Source of the DNA: Burkholderiaceae bacterium | GTDB taxonomy: Bacteria > Pseudomonadota > Gammaproteobacteria > Burkholderiales > Burkholderiaceae_C | Direction of reading: 5' to 3' | DNA: 7,013 bases | Assembly (NCBI GenBank): GCA_023260355.1 | Contig: JALQVJ010000283.1 | Location: 1-7,013 of the forward strand | Shown: in pieces, positions 1 to 4,699 of the stretch | Numbering within the stretch: position 1 is the stretch's first letter | How the letters are laid out: each line of letters opens with the position of its first letter | Made by a program: the position numbers and the translations under genes | The notes under the pieces: model-generated | The model's input: the letters and a program-made list of their open reading frames with translations, nothing else | Told to the model about the DNA's origin: nothing | Databases searched by the model: none

Positions 1-1
1 C

Positions 2-1105
2 GACAGCGAGTTAGATCGGGCGGCCTTGTCCAAGCCGGTCAAATTTGCAGCCGTGCGCACCGGGCGGGACGACGTCGCCTTGCTCGGCTTCACCAGTGGC
101 ACGACCGGCAAGCCCAAGGCCACCATGCACTTTCACCGCGACATTTTGATCATTGCGGACGGCTATGCCCAAGAGGTCCTGCAAGTCACGCCGGACGATG
201 TGTTTGTTGGCTCACCGCCGCTGGCGTTCACCTTCGGTCTCGGTGGTTTGGCGGTGTTTCCACTGCGCTTTGGTGCCACGGCCACTCTCTTGGAGGACGC
301 GTCGCCGCCGAACATGATTGAGATCATCCAGCGCCACCGAGCCACCGTGTGCTTCACGGCGCCCACGGCGTACCGTGTCATGTTGCAGGCCATGGATGCA
401 GGAGCGGACTTGTCGTCGCTGCGCTGCGCAGTCTCGGCAGGCGAAACCTTGCCCGCGCCGGTTTATGAGGAGTGGAAATCCAAGACGGGCAAAGAGATGT
501 TGGACGGGATCGGTGCTACCGAAATGCTGCACATTTTTATTTCCAACCGCTTCAATGATTCGCGCCCAGCTTGCACCGGTCGCCCTGTGCGCGGCTACGA
601 GGCGCGCATTGTTGACGACGACATGAACCCGGTGCCGGATGGCACGCCCGGGCGCTTGGCGGTGCGCGGTCCCACAGGTTGTCGCTACTTGAACGGGGAC
701 CGCCAGCGCAATTACGTGCGTGACGGCTGGAACATCACAGGTGACACCTTTGTGCGCGACGCCGACGGTTATTTCCATTTCGCGGCGCGCAACGACGACA
801 TGATTGTTTCGGCGGGCTACAACATCGCCGGCCCCGAGGTGGAGGCGGCGTTGTTGCGTCACGCATTCGTTTCTGAGTGCGCTGTCATTGGCGTAGCGGA
901 TGAAGCGCGCGGCCAAATTGTGCAAGCGCATGTCGTCTTGAAGCCCGGCGTGGCTCCAGATGAAGACACCGTGAAAGCCTTGCAAGACCATGTCAAGGCC
1001 ACGATTGCGCCATACAAGTACCCGCGTTCGGTGAAGTTCATTGACGCATTGCCCAAAACACAAACCGGAAAAATCCAGCGTTTTCGCTTGCGCGATGCCG
1101 GGTGA
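2..1105 (+). CDS. Benzoate/2-aminobenzoate-CoA ligase family protein (AMP-forming), 5'-truncated
   Basis: This is the C-terminal part of an ANL-superfamily acid:CoA ligase, which activates a carboxylic acid through an acyl-adenylate and transfers it to CoA in the cytoplasm. The frame is open from base 2, so the gene begins left of the window; the TTG at 26 is internal. About 367 residues are visible, against roughly 520-550 in the family. Visible motifs are the phosphate-binding loop TSGTTGKPK (bases 92-118), the adenylate motif GATEMLHIF (from 512), the hinge-region GWNITGDTF (from 727), YNIAGPEVE, and PKTQTGKIQRF with the catalytic lysine at codon 1070-1072. GATEMLHIF plus YNIxGPEVE is characteristic of benzoate- and 2-aminobenzoate-CoA ligases rather than acetyl- or fatty-acyl-CoA synthetases. 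The aryl-acid substrate is inferred from family resemblance. The following RidA-like gene hints at a nitrogen-bearing substrate such as anthranilate, but this is not proven. The reading frame shows no damage. Confidence 0.9.
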   Translation, partial: DSELDRAALSKPVKFAAVRTGRDDVALLGFTSGTTGKPKATMHFHRDILIIADGYAQEVLQVTPDDVFVGSPPLAFTFGLGGLAVFPLRFGATATLLEDASPPNMIEIIQRHRATVCFTAPTAYRVMLQAMDAGADLSSLRCAVSAGETLPAPVYEEWKSKTGKEMLDGIGATEMLHIFISNRFNDSRPACTGRPVRGYEARIVDDDMNPVPDGTPGRLAVRGPTGCRYLNGDRQRNYVRDGWNITGDTFVRDADGYFHFAARNDDMIVSAGYNIAGPEVEAALLRHAFVSECAVIGVADEARGQIVQAHVVLKPGVAPDEDTVKALQDHVKATIAPYKYPRSVKFIDALPKTQTGKIQRFRLRDAG

Positions 1106-1110
1106 AGGGA
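1104..1110 (+). promoter_or_regulatory. Ribosome-binding site deciding the RidA-like start
   Basis: GAAGGGA lies 9 nt before the ATG at 1120 and overlaps the ligase stop codon (TGA 1103-1105). It favours ATG 1120 over the in-frame GTG at 1102, which would put the Shine-Dalgarno sequence inside the coding region. The overlap suggests translational coupling with the ligase. Confidence 0.65.
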
Positions 1111-1119
1111 CGAACACAC

Positions 1120-1530
1120 ATGACCGATTACGCACACCAACTGCTGCACCCCAAAAACTGGAAGCCGGCCAAGGGCTACGCCAATGGCGTTTTGGCGCAG
1201 GGCCGCATGATCTTTCTTGGCGGCCACGTGGGTTGGAATGGCCAACAAGAGTTTGAAAGCGACGACTTTGTCGCCCAAACAGAGCAATGTTTGGCCAACA
1301 TCGTGGCGGTTTTGGCCGAGGCCGGCGCGGGGCCTGAACACCTTGTGCGCCTGACTTGGTACGTCACCGATAAGCATGAGTACTTGGCCCGTTTGGCCGA
1401 AATCGGTCAGGCCTACCGCAAACACCTGGGGCGCAATTTCCCGGCAATGGCCATGGTGCAAGTGGTTGCGCTGGTCGAAGACCGTGCCAAGGTCGAGATT
1501 GAAGCCACAGCGGTGTTGCCCACCGCGTGA
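1120..1530 (+). CDS. RidA/YjgF/UK114-family protein lacking the canonical arginine
   Basis: This 136-residue cytosolic protein has the usual length of a single RidA-fold (chorismate mutase-like) subunit, which forms trimers. Recognisable stretches are the N-terminal strand around IFLGGHVGW (residues 31-39), the helix QTEQCLANIVAVLAEAGA (53-70), VRLTWYVTD (76-84) and the C-terminal signature KVEIEATAVLP (124-134). In classical RidA a FPAR stretch supplies the arginine that binds the substrate carboxylate and supports imine/enamine hydrolysis. Here the aligned stretch is FPAM (107-110), so methionine replaces arginine. That places it with the arginine-less Rid subfamilies (Rid4-7 type), whose activities are poorly known. 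It starts 14 nt after the ligase stop and is probably co-transcribed. RidA-like genes occur in aromatic CoA-ester clusters, so a role on an intermediate of that pathway is plausible but inferred; amine-releasing activity should not be assumed. Confidence 0.88.
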   Translation: MTDYAHQLLHPKNWKPAKGYANGVLAQGRMIFLGGHVGWNGQQEFESDDFVAQTEQCLANIVAVLAEAGAGPEHLVRLTWYVTDKHEYLARLAEIGQAYRKHLGRNFPAMAMVQVVALVEDRAKVEIEATAVLPTA

Positions 1531-1575
1531 TGCCATCAGGAATCACTCTGACGTTGATTGGCCCTTGGGTGCCAC

Positions 1576-1592
1576 GCCGATATTCCATCGGC
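1576..1592 (+). other. Short hairpin downstream of the RidA-like gene
   Basis: GCCGAT (1576-1581) pairs with ATCGGC (1587-1592) across a 5-nt loop, 45 nt after the stop of the RidA-like gene. No T-run follows, so it is not a convincing intrinsic terminator. It may protect the 3' end of the ligase-RidA transcript. Confidence 0.3.
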
Positions 1593-1610
1593 CATGGTTG
1601 TGGGTCAAAT

Positions 1611-1658
1611 ACAGCGGTATCAACAGTGGTATCAACAGTGGTATCACCAGTGGTCAAC
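1611..1658. repeat. 12-bp tandem repeat, three units plus a degenerate fourth
   Basis: The units are ACAGCGGTATCA (1611-1622), ACAGTGGTATCA (1623-1634), an identical copy (1635-1646) and a diverged CCAGTGGTCAAC (1647-1658). A further related stretch, CAGTGATCAACC, runs from 1659 to 1670. The array lies between the RidA-like gene and the exporter. The 12-bp unit keeps all three frames open, which explains the repetitive spurious reading frames across it. It could be a slippage-generated minisatellite or a set of iterated protein-binding sites; the sequence does not decide between these. Confidence 0.85.
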
Positions 1659-1710
1659 CAGTGATCAACCTGAGAGTTCAACATGCAGGCGAGGCAACCG
1701 CTTGTTGGTA

Positions 1711-1730
1711 GGCGTGCACGCGGCGTGCAC
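1711..1730. repeat. Direct repeat GGCGTGCAC, 11-bp period, upstream of the exporter
   Basis: GGCGTGCAC occurs at 1711-1719 and again at 1722-1730, and each copy contains the palindrome GTGCAC. The 11-bp period is about one helical turn, so the copies face the same side of the DNA. They end 17 nt before the exporter start at 1748. The spacing suits an operator for a local regulator, but no regulator gene is in the window, so this role is inferred. Confidence 0.4.
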
Positions 1731-1747
1731 TGATGCTTGGTTAATCC

Positions 1748-2374
1748 ATGATCGCTGTCTCTAGCCTTATTGCCTTTGTGGTTTCCGCATCGATCTTGAC
1801 CGCCACGCCTGGCGTTGATACCGCCATCGTCCTTCGCGCTGCCTTGGGTGCCGGGCGCCAAGCGGCTTCGTGGGCAGCGCTGGGTGTTGCGATCGGGTGT
1901 CTTGTTTGGGGCGCTGCCGTGGCACTGGGGCTGGGTGTGCTGTTGCAGACCTCAGCGCAGGCTTACCGCGTGGTCACCTATCTGGGGGCAGCGTATCTGG
2001 TGATGCTTGGTGCGAAATGGTTGTTCATGCCGCGCTCGGCCGTGGTCGCCGAGACGGGCCCTGTTATGAGCACAAGCGCCCGCGACGCTCTGCTGAGTGG
2101 CTTGTGGGTCAACTTGTTGAACCCCAAAGTGGGCTTGTTTTACATCACCCTTTTGCCGCAATTTGTGCCTGCGGGGAGCAGGGCTGCGGTGGCCATTTTT
2201 TTGCTGGTGTGCATCCACGTTGGACTTTCGCTGCTTTGGTTTGCCGCGCTGATCATGGCCACGGTGCCTTTGACTCAGATCTTGCGATCACCCACCCTCA
2301 TCCGGGCGCTCGACCGCATTGCGGGCAGCGTTTTGGTCGCGTTCGGCATCAAGCTGGCCGTGTCCGCAAGCTGA
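1748..2374 (+). CDS. LysE/RhtB-family amino-acid/metabolite exporter
   Basis: This 208-residue integral inner-membrane protein matches the usual length of LysE/RhtB translocators, which export amino acids or related small molecules using the proton motive force. Hydrophobic segments lie at about residues 3-19, 42-66, 74-93, 125-142, 146-172 and 190-206. Family signatures are the TPG motif after the first segment (residues 20-22), the GAGRQA turn (34-39), LGAAYLVMLGAKW (79-91) and NLLNPKVGLFY (122-132). The start is the ATG at 1748; no strong Shine-Dalgarno sequence precedes it, but the N-terminus fits the family well. It is separated from the RidA-like gene by 217 bp, so it may have its own promoter. 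The substrate cannot be predicted. Export of an amino or aromatic by-product of the neighbouring pathway is possible, but the adjacency may be accidental. Confidence 0.9.
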   Translation: MIAVSSLIAFVVSASILTATPGVDTAIVLRAALGAGRQAASWAALGVAIGCLVWGAAVALGLGVLLQTSAQAYRVVTYLGAAYLVMLGAKWLFMPRSAVVAETGPVMSTSARDALLSGLWVNLLNPKVGLFYITLLPQFVPAGSRAAVAIFLLVCIHVGLSLLWFAALIMATVPLTQILRSPTLIRALDRIAGSVLVAFGIKLAVSAS

Positions 2375-2383
2375 CACATGCTT

Positions 2384-2403
2384 GCCAATGGGTCTTCATT
2401 GGC
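2384..2403. terminator. Hairpin between convergent exporter and GST genes
   Basis: GCCAATG (2384-2390) and CATTGGC (2397-2403) form a perfect 7-bp stem with a 6-nt loop. It starts 9 nt after the exporter stop and overlaps the last codons of the oppositely oriented GST gene. The position suits a bidirectional terminator for converging transcripts, but no T-tract follows on either strand, so the call is tentative. Confidence 0.35.
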
Positions 2404-3079
2404 CCGCGACAGGGTAGGGCGTGCGGATGTTGCTCGGCAGCTTTTGCATGGCGGCAGCAAACAGGGCGCTGCCCACGCATTGGGCCAACCACTGCTTCAC
2501 GTGATCCAGTGGCAGCGTCTCAAACCACGCCGGATCGACAGCAGCGAATTGCCTGACAAACGGAAAGATCCCGATGTCTGCCGCACCCAGCTGCGCCCCG
2601 CCCAAAAACGGACGTTCGCGCAGGCGCTGCTCCAGCGGCTCCAGGAGCGATACGACCGCTTGCTCACGGTGGGTCTCTTTGAGTTGCCGAGCACGGTCAG
2701 GGTGTTCGATGGTTTCAAAGCGCTCCGGGTATTTGTAGCGATCCAAGTGGTATTTGAACGCCCCATCATTGAGCAGCAACAATTGCTGGCTGTCCGAATT
2801 CAGGGCGCTGTGCCAGCAGGCATGTGCCTCGGCACTTGCGCCGGGTTGGGTTAACGCCCATTTGACGATGTCCCAGCTTTGCTCCAGTACCGCGCCGTCT
2901 GCCAAAATCAAGACCGGCACTGTCGCCTTGGGCGAGGCCAACACCATGGCTTCAGGTTTGTTGCGCAAGACAATTTCCCACGCATCAAACGACACTCGGG
3001 CCAACAACAACGCCATGCGTGCGCGCATCGCGTACGGGCAGCGGCGGTAGGTGTACAGCAGGGGGGGCGACAGCGCCAT
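2396..3079 (-). CDS. Glutathione S-transferase family protein
   Basis: This 227-residue cytosolic protein has the two-domain GST layout: an N-terminal thioredoxin-like domain (about residues 6-80) and an all-helical C-terminal domain (about 90-215). The N-terminus carries YRRCPYAMRAR (11-21), a CPYA motif resembling omega-class GST and glutaredoxin-2-like proteins, so Cys14 rather than Ser/Tyr may be the active residue. The cis-proline motif VPVL (54-57, Pro55) is present. The usual acidic-serine pair that binds the glutathione glutamyl group reads Gln67-Ser68. The C-terminal domain has LDRYKYPER (112-120) and the helix-capping stretch ADIGIFPFVRQFA (167-179). The frame is open for 149 more codons upstream, but the family N-terminus begins just before the CPYA strand, so ATG 3079 was chosen; neither it nor ATG 3121 has a good ribosome-binding site. 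It lies downstream of the reductase on the same strand. It may detoxify or isomerise a pathway intermediate, or simply be a stress enzyme. Confidence 0.88.
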   Translation of the reverse strand: MALSPPLLYTYRRCPYAMRARMALLLARVSFDAWEIVLRNKPEAMVLASPKATVPVLILADGAVLEQSWDIVKWALTQPGASAEAHACWHSALNSDSQQLLLLNDGAFKYHLDRYKYPERFETIEHPDRARQLKETHREQAVVSLLEPLEQRLRERPFLGGAQLGAADIGIFPFVRQFAAVDPAWFETLPLDHVKQWLAQCVGSALFAAAMQKLPSNIRTPYPVAGQ

Positions 3080-3413
3080 GTTGTGGCTCAGTTGTGACTG
3101 TTCATGTGACTCTTGGCGCATCAATTCTAAGTGGCGCACGATGCGGATGTCTCGGATCACAAAGCCGGCCTCTGTCGCATGGCCACTGTGTAGTTGGTTG
3201 TCGCGAGAGATTCGCGTCGAGCAGGGCTGGTGCGCACTGCGCGATGTTGCCGAGCAGTACCACGGTCCCACAAGGCGTGGGATCATCGGCTTCAACCTGA
3301 TCCCCGGCCTTGCATGGGCCTGATGCAAGTCTCGCCAGCGGTATGCCCACGAACGGACAGATTGGGGCTCTGTATGGATACCGGGAGCTTGCAAAGGCTC
3401 AGCGGCAGGCCCT
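3080..3413. other. 334-bp gap between reductase and GST genes; inverted repeats, no gene recognised
   Basis: No reading frame here resembles a known protein family on either strand. An 82-codon minus-strand frame (3102-3350) and an upstream extension of the GST frame cross it, but neither has a ribosome-binding site or recognisable motifs. What it does hold is structure: CGCGA/TCGCG (3202-3216), TCCCAC/GTGGGA (3266-3282) and GGGATCA/TGATCCC (3279-3304). The gap could be the GST leader, or eroded remains of a lost gene. Confidence 0.5.
3264..3304 (-). promoter_or_regulatory. Two overlapping, mutually exclusive inverted repeats
   Basis: TCCCAC (3266-3271) pairs with GTGGGA (3277-3282) across a 5-nt loop; one G-U and one G-C pair extend this to 3264-3284. 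GGGATCA (3279-3285) also pairs perfectly with TGATCCC (3298-3304) across 12 nt. Both need bases 3279-3284, so an RNA could form only one at a time. They lie downstream of the reductase stop and upstream of GST on the minus strand. A switch, an operator (the second repeat) or chance are all possible; no T-tract supports termination. Confidence 0.3.
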
Positions 3414-4469
3414 TCAGTTGTCTGGGTTGAAGTGCTTGCCTGAGAGCAAAACCTTGCCCCCACGCTGCTCACGCCCCGCATGCGCCACAGCGTCGCAGAC
3501 ATCATCCAAGTCATACACGGCTTCAACGTTCATCTTGAACAATCCGATTGCATCGAGCGCCATGAGAGATGGGAATACAGCCTTAGCCGCAGTGCGGTTG
3601 GCTGGATCACTGAACCACTGCGCGAGCCAAAATCCGCGCACCGCGATGCGCCGAAACAGCAAGTCCTCTGTCGCAATATGGCAAGGCTCGCCACTGAGCA
3701 TGCCATACACCGAGAGGAGGCCTCCAGGCGATAACGCCGAGGCCATGGCGCTTGAGGCGCTGCCACCGATGGCGTCCAAGCCCAAAACCACGGGCGCTTC
3801 TTTCGCGATGGCGCGGACTTTGTGCTGCAAGGTCGATGGTGCGACTCCGCTATCTGCGATCCAGTATTCGGTGGTGTCGTCGCGATTGCGATGCGGGATG
3901 GCGTCTTCGCGTCGCACCACGTTGATCAACGCGATACCCAGATGCTTGGCCAACTGGCGCACACATTGGCCAACCGCCGAGTTGGCCGCGTTTTGAATCA
4001 CCCACTCGCCGGGTTGAACCGCCACCAAGTGCTGCAACATGACCCACGCCGTGGCAGGGTTGGCGCTCAGCATGGCTTGCTGGAGGGCGTCGCCGTGCGC
4101 GGGCACCACCGCGAGCGCTTGGCGCCGCACCACACGCTCATCTGCCCACAGCCCAAAAACGCCGAGCGGGATCACGCGGTCCCCGATGCCCAAGTCACTG
4201 ACACCGGTACCCGTCTCCAACACCACAGCCACGCCTTCATGGCCGGGGATGTAGGGCACAGGTGGCTGGTAACCGTATTGCCCGTTCATCTGCAAAAGGT
4301 CCGCTGGCAACACTGACATCGCGAGCATGCCAATCCGCACGTCCATGGGGCCAAGCGGTGCACGAGCGGTGGCGGAGACTCGGATCCGTTCACGCACCGG
4401 GTGACTGCGATCCGTGCTCAGGATCTCCACACAACGGGGTTCGGATGGCGATGGATTCGGTTTATTCAT
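3414..4469 (-). CDS. MECR-like zinc-independent NAD(P)H-dependent 2-enoyl thioester reductase (MDR superfamily)
   Basis: This 351-residue cytosolic oxidoreductase belongs to the medium-chain dehydrogenase/reductase superfamily, with a GroES-like N-terminal domain (about 1-125) and a Rossmann domain (about 130-280). MNGQYGYQPPVP (61-72) followed by GHEGV (76-80) aligns with the MECR/Etr1 segment that carries the catalytic tyrosine, here probably Tyr65. ANPATAWVML (136-145), GEWVIQNAANSAVGQ (154-168) and NVVRR (183-187) match the cofactor-binding part of that subfamily; the paired arginines suggest NADPH. I do not see the catalytic or structural zinc ligands of alcohol dehydrogenases, so automatic labels such as zinc-binding dehydrogenase would mislead. 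The start is ATG 4469; the frame extends to 4655 but the extra residues look non-homologous. It is divergent from the P450 and probably shares control DNA with it. Reduction of an enoyl-CoA, or of an enone in the same degradation route, is the likely role; the substrate is unknown. Confidence 0.85.
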   Translation of the reverse strand: MNKPNPSPSEPRCVEILSTDRSHPVRERIRVSATARAPLGPMDVRIGMLAMSVLPADLLQMNGQYGYQPPVPYIPGHEGVAVVLETGTGVSDLGIGDRVIPLGVFGLWADERVVRRQALAVVPAHGDALQQAMLSANPATAWVMLQHLVAVQPGEWVIQNAANSAVGQCVRQLAKHLGIALINVVRREDAIPHRNRDDTTEYWIADSGVAPSTLQHKVRAIAKEAPVVLGLDAIGGSASSAMASALSPGGLLSVYGMLSGEPCHIATEDLLFRRIAVRGFWLAQWFSDPANRTAAKAVFPSLMALDAIGLFKMNVEAVYDLDDVCDAVAHAGREQRGGKVLLSGKHFNPDN

Positions 4470-4507
4470 GGGCTCGTAATTGTCGTCAGGGCATGTGATT
4501 GAGATAC

Positions 4508-4529
4508 CAACCAACCACTTGTTTGGTTG
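4508..4529. promoter_or_regulatory. Operator candidate in the divergent control region
   Basis: CAACCA (4512-4517) and TGGTTG (4524-4529) form a perfect inverted repeat with a 6-bp spacer. A second CAACCA (4508-4513) overlaps the left arm. The size and AT/GC make-up resemble binding sites of TetR-family repressors common beside catabolic genes; the family assignment is inferred. It overlaps the predicted -35 box of the P450 promoter and lies 39 bp upstream of the reductase start, so one protein could control both directions. Confidence 0.5.
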
Positions 4530-4547
4530 ATGTTTTTCCGCTATTCT
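4519..4547 (+). promoter_or_regulatory. Candidate sigma-70 promoter for the P450-thiolase operon
   Basis: TTGTTT (4519-4524) and TATTCT (4542-4547) are separated by exactly 17 bp and match the -35 and -10 consensus at 3/6 and 4/6 positions. Transcription would begin near 4554, giving a leader of about 145 nt before the P450 start. The weak boxes and overlap with the inverted repeat at 4512-4529 fit a regulated promoter. Chance matches of this quality are common. Confidence 0.4.
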
Positions 4548-4653
4548 CCATCGGAAAGTGGTCGAATTCAAGTGCACAAGCGCCCCGAGGCTTTGTTGAT
4601 TCAAGGCATGCATCGCACAGGCCAAACTGGCGCACTCGACCACATCGGATCTC

Positions 4654-4683
4654 AAGCGGGTAGTCCGCGCGCTTCTTCTTTTT
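4654..4683 (+). promoter_or_regulatory. Hairpin plus pyrimidine tract in the P450 leader
   Basis: GCGG (4656-4659) can pair with CCGC (4665-4668), or AAGCG (4654-4658) with CGCTT (4670-4674). A T-rich run (4673-4683) follows, ending directly at the ribosome-binding site. The arrangement resembles a weak intrinsic terminator inside a leader, or a pyrimidine tract aiding ribosome binding. The stem is short, so the call is tentative. Confidence 0.25.
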
Positions 4684-4689
4684 GGTGGG
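4684..4689 (+). promoter_or_regulatory. Ribosome-binding site deciding the P450 start
   Basis: GGTGGG ends 10 nt before the ATG at 4700 but only 1 nt before the in-frame ATG at 4691, and it lies inside or after the in-frame TTG 4682 and GTG 4685. The ATG at 4700 is therefore the best-supported start. Confidence 0.5.
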
Positions 4690-4699
4690 TATGAAAAAT

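Noticed and set aside
212..1135. 307-codon minus-strand open frame
   Set aside because: It lies antisense to the well-supported CoA ligase, shows no family motif and has a shadow-like composition rich in Arg and His.
1611..1670. CRISPR array or plasmid iterons
   Set aside because: The units are only 12 bp and directly abutting with no spacers. There are no cas genes and no replication initiator gene nearby.
859..1861. Two further minus-strand open frames (225 and 165 codons)
   Set aside because: They run antisense to the ligase and Rid genes and across the tandem repeat. Their products are low-complexity or non-homologous.
1870..2556. 228-codon plus-strand frame overlapping the exporter
   Set aside because: It is in a different frame from the clear LysE-type protein and is rich in Cys, Gly and Arg, as expected of a shifted reading of GC-rich coding DNA.
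3102..3350. Possible small minus-strand gene of 82 codons in the reductase-GST gap
   Set aside because: No ribosome-binding site or recognisable motif was found. Its composition is rich in Pro, Arg and Cys, typical of non-coding GC-rich DNA.
3080..3526. N-terminal extension of the GST frame by 149 codons
   Set aside because: The extension overlaps the reductase 3' end on the same strand, resembles no protein and has no ribosome-binding site. GSTs start just before the CPYA strand.
3310..3996. 228-codon plus-strand frame
   Set aside because: It is antisense to the reductase, whose motifs are unmistakable. The sequence looks like a Ser/Thr/Ala-rich shadow.
3414..4469. Zinc-dependent alcohol dehydrogenase
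   Set aside because: The cysteine and histidine zinc ligands are not in place, and the tyrosine segment and NSAVGQ motif fit MECR-type reductases better.
4470..4655. 62-codon N-terminal extension of the reductase
   Set aside because: The extension would cover the operator region, has no family resemblance, and homologues begin near ATG 4469.
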